This document shows positions 34,090-42,986 of a stretch of 64,000 nt of DNA, piece after piece; position 1 is the stretch's first letter, and the number at the start of each line of letters is the position of its first letter. The stretch is taken from the NCBI RefSeq assembly GCF_900461105.1, contig NZ_UFWZ01000001.1, forward strand, positions 372,001 to 436,000, written 5' to 3'. The notes under the pieces were generated by a model, which saw only the letters and a list, made by a program, of their open reading frames with translations, was not told the origin of the DNA and made no database searches. Source of the DNA: Clostridium putrefaciens. Its GTDB lineage: Bacteria; Bacillota; Clostridia; Clostridiales; Clostridiaceae. Position numbers and translations under genes: made by a program.

Positions 34090-37000
34090 TTGAAAAAGAA
34101 GTGTTTATTAGTATACATGTTTTTGATTTGTTTTATTTCTTCAGCATTATTACCGGTTAAAGTTGTACAAGCATCACCGGATATATCTCATTTTGAAGAT
34201 ATGGATATATTATCAAAAAATGAGATAACCCTAAAGGACATGCAAGATTGGGCTAGAAAGGCAAATGCTACAGAAACATTTATAAACCTAGCACCAATGT
34301 ATGTTAAATTAGCACCAATACATGGAAATGTAAATCCAGTAATAGCATATGCTCAAGCAGCTAAAGAGACAGCCTATGGAAGATTTACAGGAGTTTTGAA
34401 TGAAGCATTTTTTAATCCTTGTGGAATAAAGATAGCACAAGGTGGAGACGATAAAGATCCACTAGCTCATTCAAAATTTAATTCTTGGGAAGAAGGCGTT
34501 AGTGCTCATCTTGATCACTTAGCTCTTTATGCAGGTGCAGCCTCTTATCCTAAAAAGCATACTTTTGATCCTAGACATTTTGAAATCATAAGAGGAAAGG
34601 CTACCTTAATTAAAGATTTAGGAGGAAAGTGGGCTCCGTCAGAAAGCTATGGTTTAGAAGTAGCAGCTTTAGTTAAAGAAATTTCTAAAGGTACCAAATC
34701 TTTAGAACCAAAAGTAATTAAGCCGGAAGTAGTTAAAGATATTAAGCCTGCAGTGCCAGAAGTAATTAAGCCGGAAGTGGCTAAAGATGTTAAGCCTGCA
34801 GTGCCAGAAGTAATTAAGCCGGAAGTAGTTAAAGATATTAAGCCTGCAGTGCCAGAAGCAATTAAGCCGGAAGCGGCTAAAGATATTAAGCCTGCAGTGC
34901 CAGAAGCAATTAAGCCTGCAGTAGCACAAGTGGTTACAAAAATAAACAGTGTAACTATAGATGGTACTAAATATAATGCTAACAAATCAAAAGTAAATAC
35001 TACAGACTTCGGAAGAAAAGTAGAAATATCCGTAGATGCTACAGGAAACGGAAACTTCTATGAGTTTTGGATATCAGATGGAAGTACATGGACACCAATT
35101 GCACCAGGCTCTGCAAAGCCTAGTGTTTCATGGACACCAAAAGAAAAAGGTTATCATGATATTTGGGTAGGTATTAAAGAGAGTAGTGCATCAAAAGAAT
35201 ATATAGCAAACTTTAATACATTTTACTATATTGATAATATAGTTACAAAAGTAAACAGTGTAACTATAGATGGTACTAAATATAATGCTAACAAATCAAA
35301 AGTAAATACTACAGACTTCGGAAGAAAAGTAGAAATATCCGTAGATGCTACAGGAAACGGAAACTTCTATGAGTTTTGGATATCAGATGGAAGTACATGG
35401 ACACCAATTGAACCAGGCTCTGCAAAGCCTAGTGTTTCATGGACACCAAAAGAAAAAGGTTATCATGATATTTGGGTAGGTATTAAAGAGAGTAGTGCAT
35501 CAAAAGAATATATAGCAAACTTTAATACATTTTACTATATTGATAATATAGTTACAAAAGTAAACAGTGTAACTATAGATGGTACTAAATATAATGCTAA
35601 CAAATCAAAAGTAAATACTACAGACTTCGGAAGAAAAGTAGAAATATCCGTAGATGCTACAGGAAACGGAAACTTCTATGAGTTTTGGATATCAGATGGA
35701 AGTACATGGACACCAATTGCACCAGGATCTGCAAAACCTAGTGTTTCATGGACACCAAAGGAAAAAGGTTATCATGATATTTGGGTAGGTATTAAAGAGA
35801 GTAGTGCATCAAAAGAATATATAGAAAACTTTAATACATTTTATTATATTGATAATATAGTTACAAAAGTAAACAGTGTAACTATAGATGGTACTAAATA
35901 TAATGCTAACAAATCGAAAGTAAATACTACAGACTTCGGAAGAAAAGTAGAAATATCCGTAGATGCTACAGGAAACGGAAACTTCTATGAGTTTTGGATA
36001 TCAGATGGAAGTACATGGACACCAATTGCACCAGGATCTGCAAGACCTAGTGTTTCATGGACACCAAAAGAAAAAGGTTATCATGATATTTGGGTAGGTA
36101 TTAAAGAGAGTAGTGCATCAAAAGAATATATAGCAAACTTTAATACATTTTACTATATTGATAATATAGTTACAAAAATAAACAGTGTAACTATAGATGG
36201 TACTAAATATAGTGCTAACAAATCAAAGGTAAACACTAACGATTTTGGAAGACCAGTAGAAATATCTGTAGATGCTACAGGAAACGGAAACTTCTATGAG
36301 TTCTGGATATCAGATGGAAGTACATGGACACTAATTGCACCAGGATCTGCAAAGCCTAGTGTTTCATGGACACCAAAAGAAAAAGGGTATCATGATATTT
36401 GGGTAGGTATTAAAGAGAGTAGTGCATCAAAAGAATATATAGCAAACTTTAATACATTTTATTATATTGATAATATTTATAATGTAGCTACCAAAATAAA
36501 CAGTGTAACTATAGATGGTACTAAATATAATGCTAACAAATCAAAGGTAAACACTAACGATTTTGGAAGACCAGTAGAAATATCTGTAGATGCTACAGGA
36601 AACGGAAACTTCTATGAGTTTTGGATATCAGATGGAAGTACATGGACACTAATTGCACCAGGATCTGCAAAAGCTAATGCTTCATGGACACCAAAAGAAA
36701 AAGGGTATCATGATATTTGGGTAGGTATTAAAGAGAGTGGTGCATCAAAAGAATATATAGCAAACTTTAATACATTTTATTATATTGATAATATAGTTAC
36801 AAAAGTAAACAGTGTAACTATAGATGGTACTAAATATAATGCTAACAAATCAAAAGTAAACACTGAACATTTCGGAAAAGCAGTAGAAATATCCGTAGAT
36901 GCTACAGGAAACGGAAACTTCTATGAGTTTTGGATATCAGATGGAAGTACATGGACACCAATTACACCAGGATCAACAAAACCTAATGCTTCATGGACAC

Positions 37001-37776
37001 CAAAAGAAAAAGGTTATCATGATATTTGGGTAGGTATTAAAGAGAGTAGTGCATCAAAAGAATATATAGCAAACTTTAATACATTTTATTATATCTCACA
37101 GCCTAGTGTTATAACAAAGAGATTAATAGTATTAGATCCAGGTCATAATTATGGTGGAGATGATGGAGCTTACTCTAACATAGATGGAGTACGTTATTCA
37201 GAAAGAGACCTAAATATGGAGATATCCTTAAAGGTTAAAGCTAATCTTGAAAAGTTAGGATTTAAGGTTATTCTTACAAGGCAGCCAGAAGATAGAAGTA
37301 AAGATTCTCTTAGTGACAGCCTTAAGATGAGGACTAAGATTGCAAATGATGCAAAGACAGATTTTTTCTTAAGTCTTCATCATGACAGTGGAGCTCCAGC
37401 TGCAACTGGAATAAGCACACATTACAGTAGCTTTAGACCAACTATAGACAACGAAGGCGTAACTCCAGGAGTAGATCCAGGTGGATGGAAATATGATGAT
37501 TTAAAAATAGACACTACACCTTCTGCCCAAGCTATAGTAAGCAGAGAACTTGCAAATAACTTAGTAAATGGATTGTCGTCATCATTTGGTTATATTAATA
37601 GAAAAGCACATGACCATGGTCTTTATGTTACAAGACAAATAGATGTACCATCAGTACTTCTTGAACTAGGTTTTATAACTAATAAAGCAGAAGTTGAAAG
37701 ATGTTCTAATGATTACGAACAAGAAAAGAAAGCTAAAAAGATAGCAGAAATATTATATAATTATTTTAATAGATAG
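34090..37776 (+). CDS. Secreted multi-domain amidase with glucosaminidase-like N-domain and seven triple-tyrosine repeats
   Basis: I start at the TTG at 34090, behind GGAGGGG, giving 1228 residues; translation from 34036 would put 18 residues before the signal peptide. The signal peptide ends near VVQAS. A glucosaminidase-like domain (about 40-210) contains NPVIAYAQAAKETAYGRFTG and WEEGVSAHLDHLALYAGA. Four to five copies of a PEVIKPEVVKDIKPA unit form a rigid linker. Seven near-identical 103-residue repeats follow (FYEFWISDGSTWTPI, KGYHDIWVGIKES, FNTFYYI), resembling triple-tyrosine motifs. The C-terminal amidase_3 domain (about 1015-1228) has VLDPGHNYGG, SERDLNME, LSLHHDSG and LLELGFITN with the zinc and catalytic residues. 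The enzyme should cut wall glycan or the muramyl-alanine bond at the surface. Confidence 0.93.
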   Translation: MKKKCLLVYMFLICFISSALLPVKVVQASPDISHFEDMDILSKNEITLKDMQDWARKANATETFINLAPMYVKLAPIHGNVNPVIAYAQAAKETAYGRFTGVLNEAFFNPCGIKIAQGGDDKDPLAHSKFNSWEEGVSAHLDHLALYAGAASYPKKHTFDPRHFEIIRGKATLIKDLGGKWAPSESYGLEVAALVKEISKGTKSLEPKVIKPEVVKDIKPAVPEVIKPEVAKDVKPAVPEVIKPEVVKDIKPAVPEAIKPEAAKDIKPAVPEAIKPAVAQVVTKINSVTIDGTKYNANKSKVNTTDFGRKVEISVDATGNGNFYEFWISDGSTWTPIAPGSAKPSVSWTPKEKGYHDIWVGIKESSASKEYIANFNTFYYIDNIVTKVNSVTIDGTKYNANKSKVNTTDFGRKVEISVDATGNGNFYEFWISDGSTWTPIEPGSAKPSVSWTPKEKGYHDIWVGIKESSASKEYIANFNTFYYIDNIVTKVNSVTIDGTKYNANKSKVNTTDFGRKVEISVDATGNGNFYEFWISDGSTWTPIAPGSAKPSVSWTPKEKGYHDIWVGIKESSASKEYIENFNTFYYIDNIVTKVNSVTIDGTKYNANKSKVNTTDFGRKVEISVDATGNGNFYEFWISDGSTWTPIAPGSARPSVSWTPKEKGYHDIWVGIKESSASKEYIANFNTFYYIDNIVTKINSVTIDGTKYSANKSKVNTNDFGRPVEISVDATGNGNFYEFWISDGSTWTLIAPGSAKPSVSWTPKEKGYHDIWVGIKESSASKEYIANFNTFYYIDNIYNVATKINSVTIDGTKYNANKSKVNTNDFGRPVEISVDATGNGNFYEFWISDGSTWTLIAPGSAKANASWTPKEKGYHDIWVGIKESGASKEYIANFNTFYYIDNIVTKVNSVTIDGTKYNANKSKVNTEHFGKAVEISVDATGNGNFYEFWISDGSTWTPITPGSTKPNASWTPKEKGYHDIWVGIKESSASKEYIANFNTFYYISQPSVITKRLIVLDPGHNYGGDDGAYSNIDGVRYSERDLNMEISLKVKANLEKLGFKVILTRQPEDRSKDSLSDSLKMRTKIANDAKTDFFLSLHHDSGAPAATGISTHYSSFRPTIDNEGVTPGVDPGGWKYDDLKIDTTPSAQAIVSRELANNLVNGLSSSFGYINRKAHDHGLYVTRQIDVPSVLLELGFITNKAEVERCSNDYEQEKKAKKIAEILYNYFNR
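34711..34930 (+). repeat. Proline-rich linker repeats in the amidase gene
   Basis: A unit of about 48 bases encoding P-E-V-I-K-P-E-V-V-K-D-I-K-P-A-V is repeated about four and a half times, with substitutions of V/A at fixed places. It separates the N-terminal enzyme domain from the long repeats. Confidence 0.85.
34933..37104 (+). repeat. Seven tandem 309-bp repeats in the amidase gene
   Basis: Units begin at 34933, 35242, 35551, 35860, 36169, 36487 and 36796. The period is exactly 309 bases except between units five and six, where nine extra bases occur. Units one to four are almost identical at DNA level, including silent positions, so recent duplication or gene conversion is likely; unit seven is the most diverged. 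Confidence 0.95.
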
Positions 37777-37900
37777 ATTATAATTATTTAGTTATATTAT
37801 ATAATCATTTAGTTATATAAATTAAAAGTTATATCTTTAAAATTAAAATTCTAAAAATTAAAAAGTCAAAGTCACTATAAAGTACTATAATTCATAAAAG

Positions 37901-37940
37901 ACATAATCAGCACAAAAATGTGTGTTGATTATGTTTTTTT
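37901..37940 (+). terminator. Terminator after the amidase gene
   Basis: ACATAATCAGCACA pairs with TGTGTTGATTATGT around AAAATG and runs into T7. Between the stop and this hairpin lie short repeats of ATTTAGTTATAT type (37785-37820). The remaining gap to 38107 is AT-rich. Confidence 0.9.
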
Positions 37941-38107
37941 ATACTTTATAATTTATATTAAATATAATATGGTAAAATGAAAGATGTGTTATAATAATTA
38001 ATGATTTAATAATACTTTAGTTTTATAATATTAGTATCTAATGATATTATGATATAATAAAAAAATAAAAATAATATAAATAATATAAAACTTGGAAGGA
38101 AAAACTT

Positions 38108-39571
38108 ATGAGTAAATCAATAGCTAAAAATGCGTTATACAAAGTGTTGCTTAATATATTCAATATAATAATGCCAATTATTATAGCTACCTATACCTAT
38201 AGAGTAATGACTAAGGAATTAATAGGTAGATATACTGCAGCCTATACTATATTTAACTATTTCTTTATATTTGCAGGATTTGGTATATATAATTATGCAA
38301 TTAGAGAGCTTAGTAAGGTAAGAGACAACAAAAAGAAGATGTCTCAACTTTTCACAAGTTTTTTTGTAATAGGGCTAATCTCAAATATAGTAACTATTAT
38401 AGCTTATGTAGCATTTAATTATACTTTATTTAAGGGGACACCAGTATTTGCAGTACATCTTATATTAGCACTTAACATGATTTCTAATATATTTTATATT
38501 GAGTGGGCAAATGAGGCTTTAGAGAACTATGGATTCATAACCTTAAAGACTATAATAGTAAGGCTTGTCTATGCAGCACTTTTATTTCTTACAGTAAAGT
38601 CATCGAAAGACTTTTTAATTTATGTATTTTTAACGACTTTTTCAACATTTTTAAACAATATAATAAGTTATATTTACATAAAAAAAGGTATTGGATTCGA
38701 TTTTAGTAATATAAAGATAAAAAGACATATCAAGTTTTTACTTTTAGTTATAGTAATGTCTAATGGAAATGTTTTGTACACACAGTTAGATAAGGTAATG
38801 TTAGCTCACTATGTAGGTGAAATTTCTGTAGCCTATTATGGAGTGGCAAATAATGTAATGAATATAATAAATGCATTGGTACTTTCCGTAGTATTTGTTA
38901 CAATACCAAGACTTTCAAATATTATAGCGAGTAAAGATCATGAAAGATACATAAATCTTTTAAATAAAATAACCCAAACCTTATTTGCATTTTTATTCCC
39001 TGTAGCAATAGGTATGTTTGTACTTGCAGAGGAGATATTTGTATTATTTGGCGGAGGTGAATATGCAGGAGGTGGACCTGTACTTAAGGTGTTTTGCTTG
39101 TACATGATATCTTTAGGTATGGAAGCCATATTAACCAATCAAGTTATGTATGTAAATAGAAGAGAAAAACAATTAGTACCCATGATATTTATGGCGGGAT
39201 TTATAAATATTATATTAAACTATTTACTCTTAAAGTTTAATGTATTTAACGAAGTAACAGCAATAGCAACAACTACAGTAAGTAGTTATATGCTAATATT
39301 TATTGAGTACATCTACACAAGGAAGGTTTTAAATATAAAGTTTAATATGTTTAATTTTAAAAACTTTAGATATCTTTTATACGCATTAACATTTTTACCT
39401 ATATCCTTTATATTTAAATCATTAATATCAAACATGTACATATACATTGTAGCCATAGTATTAACCTCAGGAATTGTCTATACATTATTCCTATTCATTA
39501 CAAAGGATGAAATTTGGAATACCGCAGTTAATAGATTTATGCCCAAAATTAAAACTAAACTAAGAAGATAA
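38108..39571 (+). CDS. Polysaccharide flippase, Wzx/MurJ-like (MOP superfamily)
   Basis: The 487-residue protein starts at an ATG behind GGAAGG. It has about 12-14 hydrophobic segments across its full length, with the N-terminal pattern KNALYKVLLNIFNIIMPIII and TYRVMTKELIGRY typical of oligosaccharide flippases. LDKVMLAHYVGEISVAYYG and LFGGGEYAGGGPVLK are further family landmarks. It would move lipid-linked repeat units across the membrane for the Wzy polymerases at 1945 or 53503. It stands apart from both clusters, with its own terminator. Confidence 0.9.
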   Translation: MSKSIAKNALYKVLLNIFNIIMPIIIATYTYRVMTKELIGRYTAAYTIFNYFFIFAGFGIYNYAIRELSKVRDNKKKMSQLFTSFFVIGLISNIVTIIAYVAFNYTLFKGTPVFAVHLILALNMISNIFYIEWANEALENYGFITLKTIIVRLVYAALLFLTVKSSKDFLIYVFLTTFSTFLNNIISYIYIKKGIGFDFSNIKIKRHIKFLLLVIVMSNGNVLYTQLDKVMLAHYVGEISVAYYGVANNVMNIINALVLSVVFVTIPRLSNIIASKDHERYINLLNKITQTLFAFLFPVAIGMFVLAEEIFVLFGGGEYAGGGPVLKVFCLYMISLGMEAILTNQVMYVNRREKQLVPMIFMAGFINIILNYLLLKFNVFNEVTAIATTTVSSYMLIFIEYIYTRKVLNIKFNMFNFKNFRYLLYALTFLPISFIFKSLISNMYIYIVAIVLTSGIVYTLFLFITKDEIWNTAVNRFMPKIKTKLRR

Positions 39572-39675
39572 AGATAATGAATATAGAAGAATTAAAAGTA
39601 AACTAAGAAGATAAAGATAATGAAGATAGAAGAATTAAAACTAAACTAAGAAGATGAAAAGCATGAAGATAGAAG
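39547..39675 (+). repeat. Three 43-bp tandem repeats duplicating the 3' end of the flippase gene
   Basis: Units start at 39547, 39590 and 39633, each beginning AATTAAAA and containing AACTAAGAAGAT. The first includes the final codons (K-T-K-L-R-R and stop). Since 43 is not a multiple of three, the copies could not have been coding in one frame. Confidence 0.85.
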
Positions 39676-39694
39676 ACATAAGACATAAAAAAAA

Positions 39695-39737
39695 GAAAAA
39701 GATAGGAGCTACCTAAAAGGTAGCTCCTATCTTTTTC
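39695..39737 (+). terminator. Terminator after the flippase gene
   Basis: A perfect 19-bp stem (GAAAAAGATAGGAGCTACC and its complement) surrounds the loop TAAAA and ends in T-rich sequence. Confidence 0.93.
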
Positions 39738-39766
39738 AAAATATTTAATTTATAGCTTGTATTATG

Positions 39767-39794
39767 TCGACAAATATATTAACATTAATATAGT
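39767..39794 (+). promoter_or_regulatory. Promoter of the licCA-licB unit
   Basis: TCGACA (39767-39772) and TATAGT (39789-39794) are 16 bases apart. The -35 hexamer is the same as in the exopolysaccharide promoter at 45082. An alternative pair TTGTAT/TAACAT overlaps. Confidence 0.5.
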
Positions 39795-39829
39795 GTTCAA
39801 TAAATGAACTGATAAAGGTGGGTAATTAA

Positions 39830-41668
39830 ATGGATGAAGAATATTTAAGACTACTTTCTATAATAAATAATGATAAAAATTTAAGTCAAAGAGGCCTTTC
39901 AAGTAAGGCGGATATTTCTATAGGTAAGATCAATAATATGATCAAAAATCTTATGGAAGAAGAATATGTATATGTTGAAAAGTCAGGAAAAAGGCTATCT
40001 TATATGTTAAGTGATGATGGTATAAGCTTACTTGAAGCAAGTTTTAAAGATAATCATTTAAAGAAAATAATATTACATGAAGGGGGAAAAAAGGTGATTA
40101 AACAAGCAGTTATTTTAGCAGCAGGGGAAAGAGAAGAATTTAATGTGCCAGTTGGAATGTTACCATTACCAGATGAAACTATAATTGAAAGGGTTCTCGA
40201 TATACTAGAGATGAATGGAATTAAGGATGTAATTATGGTTACGGGATATAAATCTGAACATTACGAAGAAATAGCCAAAAGTAGGGGAATTAAAATTGTA
40301 CAGAATCCTAAATATAAATGGACAGGCACCATGCCATCTTTAGCTTGCGCAAAGGACTTTATAAAGGATGATTTTCTTTTAATTGAAAGCGATTTAATAT
40401 TTGAAGACAGAGTAATAGAAGCTGTAATAAAGGCAAAAAAGAGGGATTTAGTAGTAATAACAAATGAAAGTGGATCAGGAGATGAAGCTTTTGTAGAAAT
40501 AAGAAAGGGCCACTTATTTAAGATGTCTAAAGATAAGCATCAGTTAAATAAAATAGATGGAGAAATGATAGGTGTGAGCAAGATTTCCTTAGATGTATTT
40601 AATAAGATGTTAGAAGAGTTTAAGTACAATACAAATCCTTATTTAAATTATGAATACTCACTTCTAGATGTTTCTAGAAATTACGATATAGGTTATCTAA
40701 AATTGGATGACATTATATGGGGAGAAGTTGATAATAGGGAGCATTATGAAAAGGTAACAAAGAGAATATATCCTAGAATTAAAAGAAGAGAGAATCAAGC
40801 TAAAGAAGCTAATATAAAGGCTAGCATAGTGGAAGCTTTAGATATAGACGAAGATGAAATTAGTAACATAATACCTTCAGGGGGCATGACTAATAAAAAC
40901 TATAAGGTAGATATAAAAGATGAAACTTATGTGCTAAGAATAGCTGGTGCAGGCACTGATGATATGATAAATAGAATAGAAGAAAAGAAAAATTCTATAC
41001 TAGCATCCAGCCTAAACATAGATACAGAAATTCTTTGCCTAGACGAAGTTTCAGGACTTAAGATAGCTAAGTTTATAAAAAATGCAGAAACCCTTACAGG
41101 AGAAAGTTCAAAAAAAGAAGAAAATATGAAGCTTACAACAGGCATATTGAAAAAGCTGCATAGATCAGGACTAAAATTCGAAAATACCTTTGATGTGTTT
41201 GAAAAAATAGAGCTTTACGAAAAGCTATTAGAAAAAGCAAAAGGGAAAAACTATGAAGACTACTATGAAGTAAAAGAAAAGGTTATGAAACTACAAAATA
41301 TGCTAAAAGATTTGGATGTAGAGATTCTAGCATCTCATAACGACACAGTACCAGAAAACTTTGTGAAAAATGAAGAAAGAATATATCTTATAGACTGGGA
41401 ATATAGCGGAATGAATGACCCAATGTGGGATCTTGCTGCTCATTCTTTAGAATGTAACTTTTCTAAAAAGGATGAGGAGCTATTCTTAAATATATACTTT
41501 GATGGTGAGCCAGAAGAAAAGTTCAAAAAGAGGGTACTTATATATCAAATATGCCAAGACTTCCTATGGGCTACTTGGACTAATATTAAAGAAGCTAAGG
41601 GTGACGACTTTGGGAGCTACGGTATAGATAGATACAATAGGGCAAAGAAGAATTTAGAGCTTATCTAA
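39830..41668 (+). CDS. Fusion of winged helix, LicC-like cytidylyltransferase and LicA-like choline kinase
   Basis: The 612-residue protein starts at an ATG behind AAAGGTGGG. Residues 1-80 form a MarR-like winged helix (LSQRGLSSKADISIGKINNM). Residues about 90-320 are a nucleotidyltransferase of LicC type, with AVILAAGEREEFNVPVGMLP, where the usual G-x-G-x-R loop is degenerate, and LIESDLIFE. Residues about 330-610 are a choline-kinase/APH domain with SGGMTNKNYKV, ASHNDTVPENF and YLIDWEYSGMNDPMWD, the HxDxxxxN and DxE-type catalytic residues. One chain would thus phosphorylate choline, couple it to CTP to give CDP-choline, and perhaps regulate transcription. A LicB-like transporter gene follows. 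Confidence 0.88.
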   Translation: MDEEYLRLLSIINNDKNLSQRGLSSKADISIGKINNMIKNLMEEEYVYVEKSGKRLSYMLSDDGISLLEASFKDNHLKKIILHEGGKKVIKQAVILAAGEREEFNVPVGMLPLPDETIIERVLDILEMNGIKDVIMVTGYKSEHYEEIAKSRGIKIVQNPKYKWTGTMPSLACAKDFIKDDFLLIESDLIFEDRVIEAVIKAKKRDLVVITNESGSGDEAFVEIRKGHLFKMSKDKHQLNKIDGEMIGVSKISLDVFNKMLEEFKYNTNPYLNYEYSLLDVSRNYDIGYLKLDDIIWGEVDNREHYEKVTKRIYPRIKRRENQAKEANIKASIVEALDIDEDEISNIIPSGGMTNKNYKVDIKDETYVLRIAGAGTDDMINRIEEKKNSILASSLNIDTEILCLDEVSGLKIAKFIKNAETLTGESSKKEENMKLTTGILKKLHRSGLKFENTFDVFEKIELYEKLLEKAKGKNYEDYYEVKEKVMKLQNMLKDLDVEILASHNDTVPENFVKNEERIYLIDWEYSGMNDPMWDLAAHSLECNFSKKDEELFLNIYFDGEPEEKFKKRVLIYQICQDFLWATWTNIKEAKGDDFGSYGIDRYNRAKKNLELI

Positions 41669-41779
41669 ATATTTAATAGCCTAAGATTTATAAAGATAGA
41701 ATAGAGGATATAACGTATAAGGTGTAAAAATTAATAAATAAGCTAAATGTTTAACATATTAAAGAGGGGGAGAATCCTA

Positions 41780-42730
41780 TTGGATATTAATAAAAATTCT
41801 TCTAAAAAGGGGACGGGCTACGGCTTGATTTCTGGTATTACCTGGGGTATAGATACGGTTTTAATAGGGGTTGTATTATCCATGACAAGCTTTGTATCTA
41901 CAGATAAGGCAATACTTTTAGCACCTTTCATAAGTACATTTCTACATGATTTATTTTCAGCAGTATGGATCACATTGTACCATGTTTTTAGGGGAGAATT
42001 TAGGGCTGTACTTAAATCATTAAACACTAGAAGTGGTAAGTTCATAATGCTAGGAGCACTGCTTGGAGGACCCTTAGGTATGACTTGTTATATGCTAAGT
42101 GTAAAGTATATAGGACCTTCCTATGCAGCGTCTATAACCTCAATATATCCAGCTATTGGAGCCTTCTTTGCCTTTATATTCTTAAAAGAAGAACTAGGCA
42201 AAAGGGAATGGATTGGTATAGTCTTAAGTATCACAGGAGTCATAGTACTAGGATATCAGCCCTCAGAGTTTAATGCTGGAGGTGGGTTTCTAATAGGAAT
42301 ACTATTTGCTATGGGAACCGTTCTTGGATGGGGGCTTGAAAGCGTTATCTGTGCTTATGGAATGAAAGAAGATGTAACAGCAAAAGAGGCTCTAAACATA
42401 AGGCAGCTTACATCAGCTATATTTTATGGAATAATAATACTTCCAATAGTAGGTGGCACTGTAATGGCCTTTGACATTATGTTAAGCAAAGTAGCAATAT
42501 GGCTTATAATAACAGCCTTAGTTGGAACTACATCTTATATGTTTTATTACAAGGCAATAAGTACCATAGGTGCAGCAAAGAGTACCTCACTAAACATCAC
42601 CTACGCTATATGGGCAATAATAATACAAGTTATATTCTTTAAATCTCCAGTGAGTGCACAGCTTATATTAGGCTGCCTCATAACATTTACAGGAACAGTA
42701 CTAGTTTCAGGAATAAGCAAATCAAAGTAA
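41780..42730 (+). CDS. licB: LicB-like choline transporter, EamA/DMT family
   Basis: The TTG at 41780 follows AGAGGGGGAG and gives 316 residues; the ATG at 41747 precedes the ribosome site. The protein has ten predicted membrane segments in two EamA halves. GITWGIDTVLIGVVLSM, PLGMTCYMLSVKYIGPSYAA and SITSIYPAIGAFFAFIFLKE are close to LicB-type permeases. The gene lies 111 bases after the LicC-LicA fusion and probably shares its transcript. Choline uptake is inferred from this context; EamA proteins also move other small molecules. Confidence 0.82.
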   Translation: MDINKNSSKKGTGYGLISGITWGIDTVLIGVVLSMTSFVSTDKAILLAPFISTFLHDLFSAVWITLYHVFRGEFRAVLKSLNTRSGKFIMLGALLGGPLGMTCYMLSVKYIGPSYAASITSIYPAIGAFFAFIFLKEELGKREWIGIVLSITGVIVLGYQPSEFNAGGGFLIGILFAMGTVLGWGLESVICAYGMKEDVTAKEALNIRQLTSAIFYGIIILPIVGGTVMAFDIMLSKVAIWLIITALVGTTSYMFYYKAISTIGAAKSTSLNITYAIWAIIIQVIFFKSPVSAQLILGCLITFTGTVLVSGISKSK

Positions 42731-42751
42731 GAATATTTTGGGTAACTTTGA

Positions 42752-42790
42752 AAGGGTAAGCATATATTATGTATGTTTACCTTTTTTATT
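42752..42790 (+). terminator. Terminator after licB
   Basis: GGTAAGCATA pairs with TATGTTTACC (G-T pair included) around a 7-base loop and ends in T6. Confidence 0.85.
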
Positions 42791-42792
42791 TT

Positions 42793-42826
42793 TCGAAATG
42801 TCGATTAAGGGCGAACACACTGTCGA
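42793..42826 (+). promoter_or_regulatory. Clustered TCGA motifs before the sigma factor gene
   Basis: TGTCGA occurs at 42799-42804 and 42821-42826, exactly 22 bases apart, with TTCGAA at 42793 and GCGAACAC between. CpG-containing motifs are rare here. A regulator-binding site or alternative promoter is possible. Confidence 0.4.
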
Positions 42827-42986
42827 AATATAAGAGAAAAAGTCTATGGAAATATATTGCAAATAAACTTTAATTCTTATATACTAGATTTACAGAAAGA
42901 ACCCAGGTTCAAAAGCATCTTAGTAACCAAATCTTTTAATTCAACAAAGCCAAAAGAAAAAAACAAAATATGAGGAGGCAAATTAA

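Noticed and set aside
34647-34985. Repetitive minus-strand frame rich in T-S-G-L-I
   Set aside because: It is the reverse complement of the proline-rich linker repeats in the amidase gene.
34711-37104. Regular repeats that could be taken for a CRISPR array
   Set aside because: The repeats are coding, contiguous and 309 or about 48 bases long, without unique spacers; no cas genes are present anywhere in the window.
42808-42826. Possible LexA box upstream of the sigma factor gene
   Set aside because: CGAAC-ACAC-TGTCG deviates at key positions of CGAAC-N4-GTTCG, so I do not call it.
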